A stretch of DNA of 64,000 bases. It comes from an uncultured Sanguibacteroides sp. Lineage in GTDB: Bacteria > Bacteroidota > Bacteroidia > Bacteroidales > Marinifilaceae. The stretch lies in the NCBI RefSeq assembly GCF_900543425.1, contig NZ_UQRQ01000001.1, positions 1 to 64,000 of the forward strand, read 5' to 3'. The position numbers were made by a program, and so were the translations under genes. The first letter of the stretch is position 1; every line of letters begins with the position of its first letter. The notes under the pieces were generated by a model. It did not search any database and was not told the origin of the DNA. It saw nothing but the letters and a program-made list of their open reading frames with translations. This document shows, piece by piece, positions 63,326 through 64,000 of this stretch.

Positions 63326-64000
63326 TTAATATTGTTCCCTTTCGTTCGGGAAGTTTCTGCTTTTTACATCGTTGATGTAATTACTTACGGCTCCGCTGAT
63401 CTCTGCGTACAGATTATGATAGCGACGTAAGAAACGAGGAGAGAACTCCTGATTGATACCTAACATATCGTGTATAACCAGTACCTGACCGTCAACGCCA
63501 CCACCTGCACCGATTCCGATGACCGGTATCGTTAACTCTTTGGCAACACGGGCGGCTAATTGGGCCGGAATCTTCTCCAAAACGAGTGCGAAGCACCCCG
63601 CTTCCTCTAACAAGTGGGCGTCTGCTACCAACTTTTCAGCCTCTTCATTTTCTTGGGCCCGAACTACATAGGTTCCGAACTTGTGAATACTTTGTGGGGT
63701 TAATCCCAAATGCCCCATAATCGGTATTCCGGCAGAAAGAATGCGGGCAATGGATTCCAGTATCTCTTCGCCTCCTTCTAATTTTACGGCATCCGCACTG
63801 GTCTCTTTCATGATGCGTATGGCGGAGCACAAGGCCTCCTTGCTGTTTCCCTGGTAGCTACCGAAAGGCATATCGACAACCACGAGAGCACGATCTACAC
63901 CTCTGACGACAGAAGCCCCGTGGTAGATCATTTGATCGAGAGTGATCGGTAGAGTCGTTTCATGTCCTGCCATGACGTTCGAAGCCGAATCTCCGACAAG
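63326..64000 (-). CDS. panB: 3-methyl-2-oxobutanoate hydroxymethyltransferase, 5'-truncated
   Basis: First committed enzyme of pantothenate synthesis, making ketopantoate from 2-oxoisovalerate with methylene-tetrahydrofolate. The frame stays open to the window edge, reading VGDSASNVMAGHETTLPITL, the metal- and substrate-binding region. Further motifs are VVDMPFGSYQGN, KLEGGEEI, GHLGLTPQSIHKFG and PVIGIGAGGGVDGQVLV, all family hallmarks. About 224 residues are present of roughly 270, so some 45-50 N-terminal residues lie beyond base 64000. Confidence 0.95.
   Translation of the reverse strand, partial: LVGDSASNVMAGHETTLPITLDQMIYHGASVVRGVDRALVVVDMPFGSYQGNSKEALCSAIRIMKETSADAVKLEGGEEILESIARILSAGIPIMGHLGLTPQSIHKFGTYVVRAQENEEAEKLVADAHLLEEAGCFALVLEKIPAQLAARVAKELTIPVIGIGAGGGVDGQVLVIHDMLGINQEFSPRFLRRYHNLYAEISGAVSNYINDVKSRNFPNEREQY

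Noticed and set aside
1..64000. CRISPR arrays, insertion sequences, tRNA or rRNA genes
   Set aside because: No regularly spaced repeats, no transposase and no tRNA-like cloverleaf ending in CCA or conserved T-loop were seen by eye. A covariance-model search was not possible.

Overview
The window reads as chromosome of a gut-type Bacteroidales bacterium. The signs are SusC/SusD outer-membrane genes with an ECF sigma/FecR pair, GldA/GldG-type ABC transporters, type V (Mfa/FimB-like) fimbrial genes, TAnnTTTG promoter boxes and few Shine-Dalgarno sequences. An Odoribacteraceae member such as Butyricimonas or Odoribacter is my best guess, from memory of gene content, not from a search.

Region 1 (1-890) is the 3' part of RNase Z. 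Region 2 (1121-35529) is the most unusual part. An ABC module (one ATPase plus two GldF/GldG-fused permeases) comes first. It is followed by a sigma-factor/FecR-controlled SusC-SusD-DUF4843-PKD-like lipoprotein set, then five tandem ~870-residue exported metzincin-type metalloproteases, then a second copy of the ABC module. The five proteases strictly alternate: 1, 3 and 5 keep the zinc motif HExGHxxGxxH, while 2 and 4 have lost every ligand and the catalytic Glu. I read the locus as one envelope system that binds, processes and moves a peptide or protein. Its substrate is unknown.

Region 3 (35641-41860, minus strand) is a TPP-riboswitch-controlled thiamine operon, thiS-thiC-(TenI/ThiE-ThiD-ThiE fusion)-thiG-thiH, with no thiF in the window.

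Region 4 (about 42270-48610) is GC-richer and looks like an accessory fimbrial island. It holds a DUF3575-type protein, a FimB/Mfa2-like lipoprotein and two fimbrillin-FGE/C-lectin fusion lipoproteins. The last 41 codons of the two fusions differ exactly as diversity-generating retroelement (DGR) variable regions do: 33 differences, 29 at codon positions 1 or 2, and 21 invariant codons without one adenine. Each is followed at once by a hairpin. No reverse transcriptase or template repeat is in the window, so any DGR would act from elsewhere.

Region 5 (48715-64000) is mostly housekeeping: a lipocalin-like lipoprotein, an exported DUF4468-flavin reductase fusion, an AI-2E family transporter, htpG behind a sigma-54-like promoter, a DUF308 membrane protein, upp, secA, lgt, a guanine deaminase-like gene, mgtE with a short acidic-proline leader ORF, a BFD-like [2Fe-2S] protein, an RluA-type pseudouridine synthase and the 3' part of panB.
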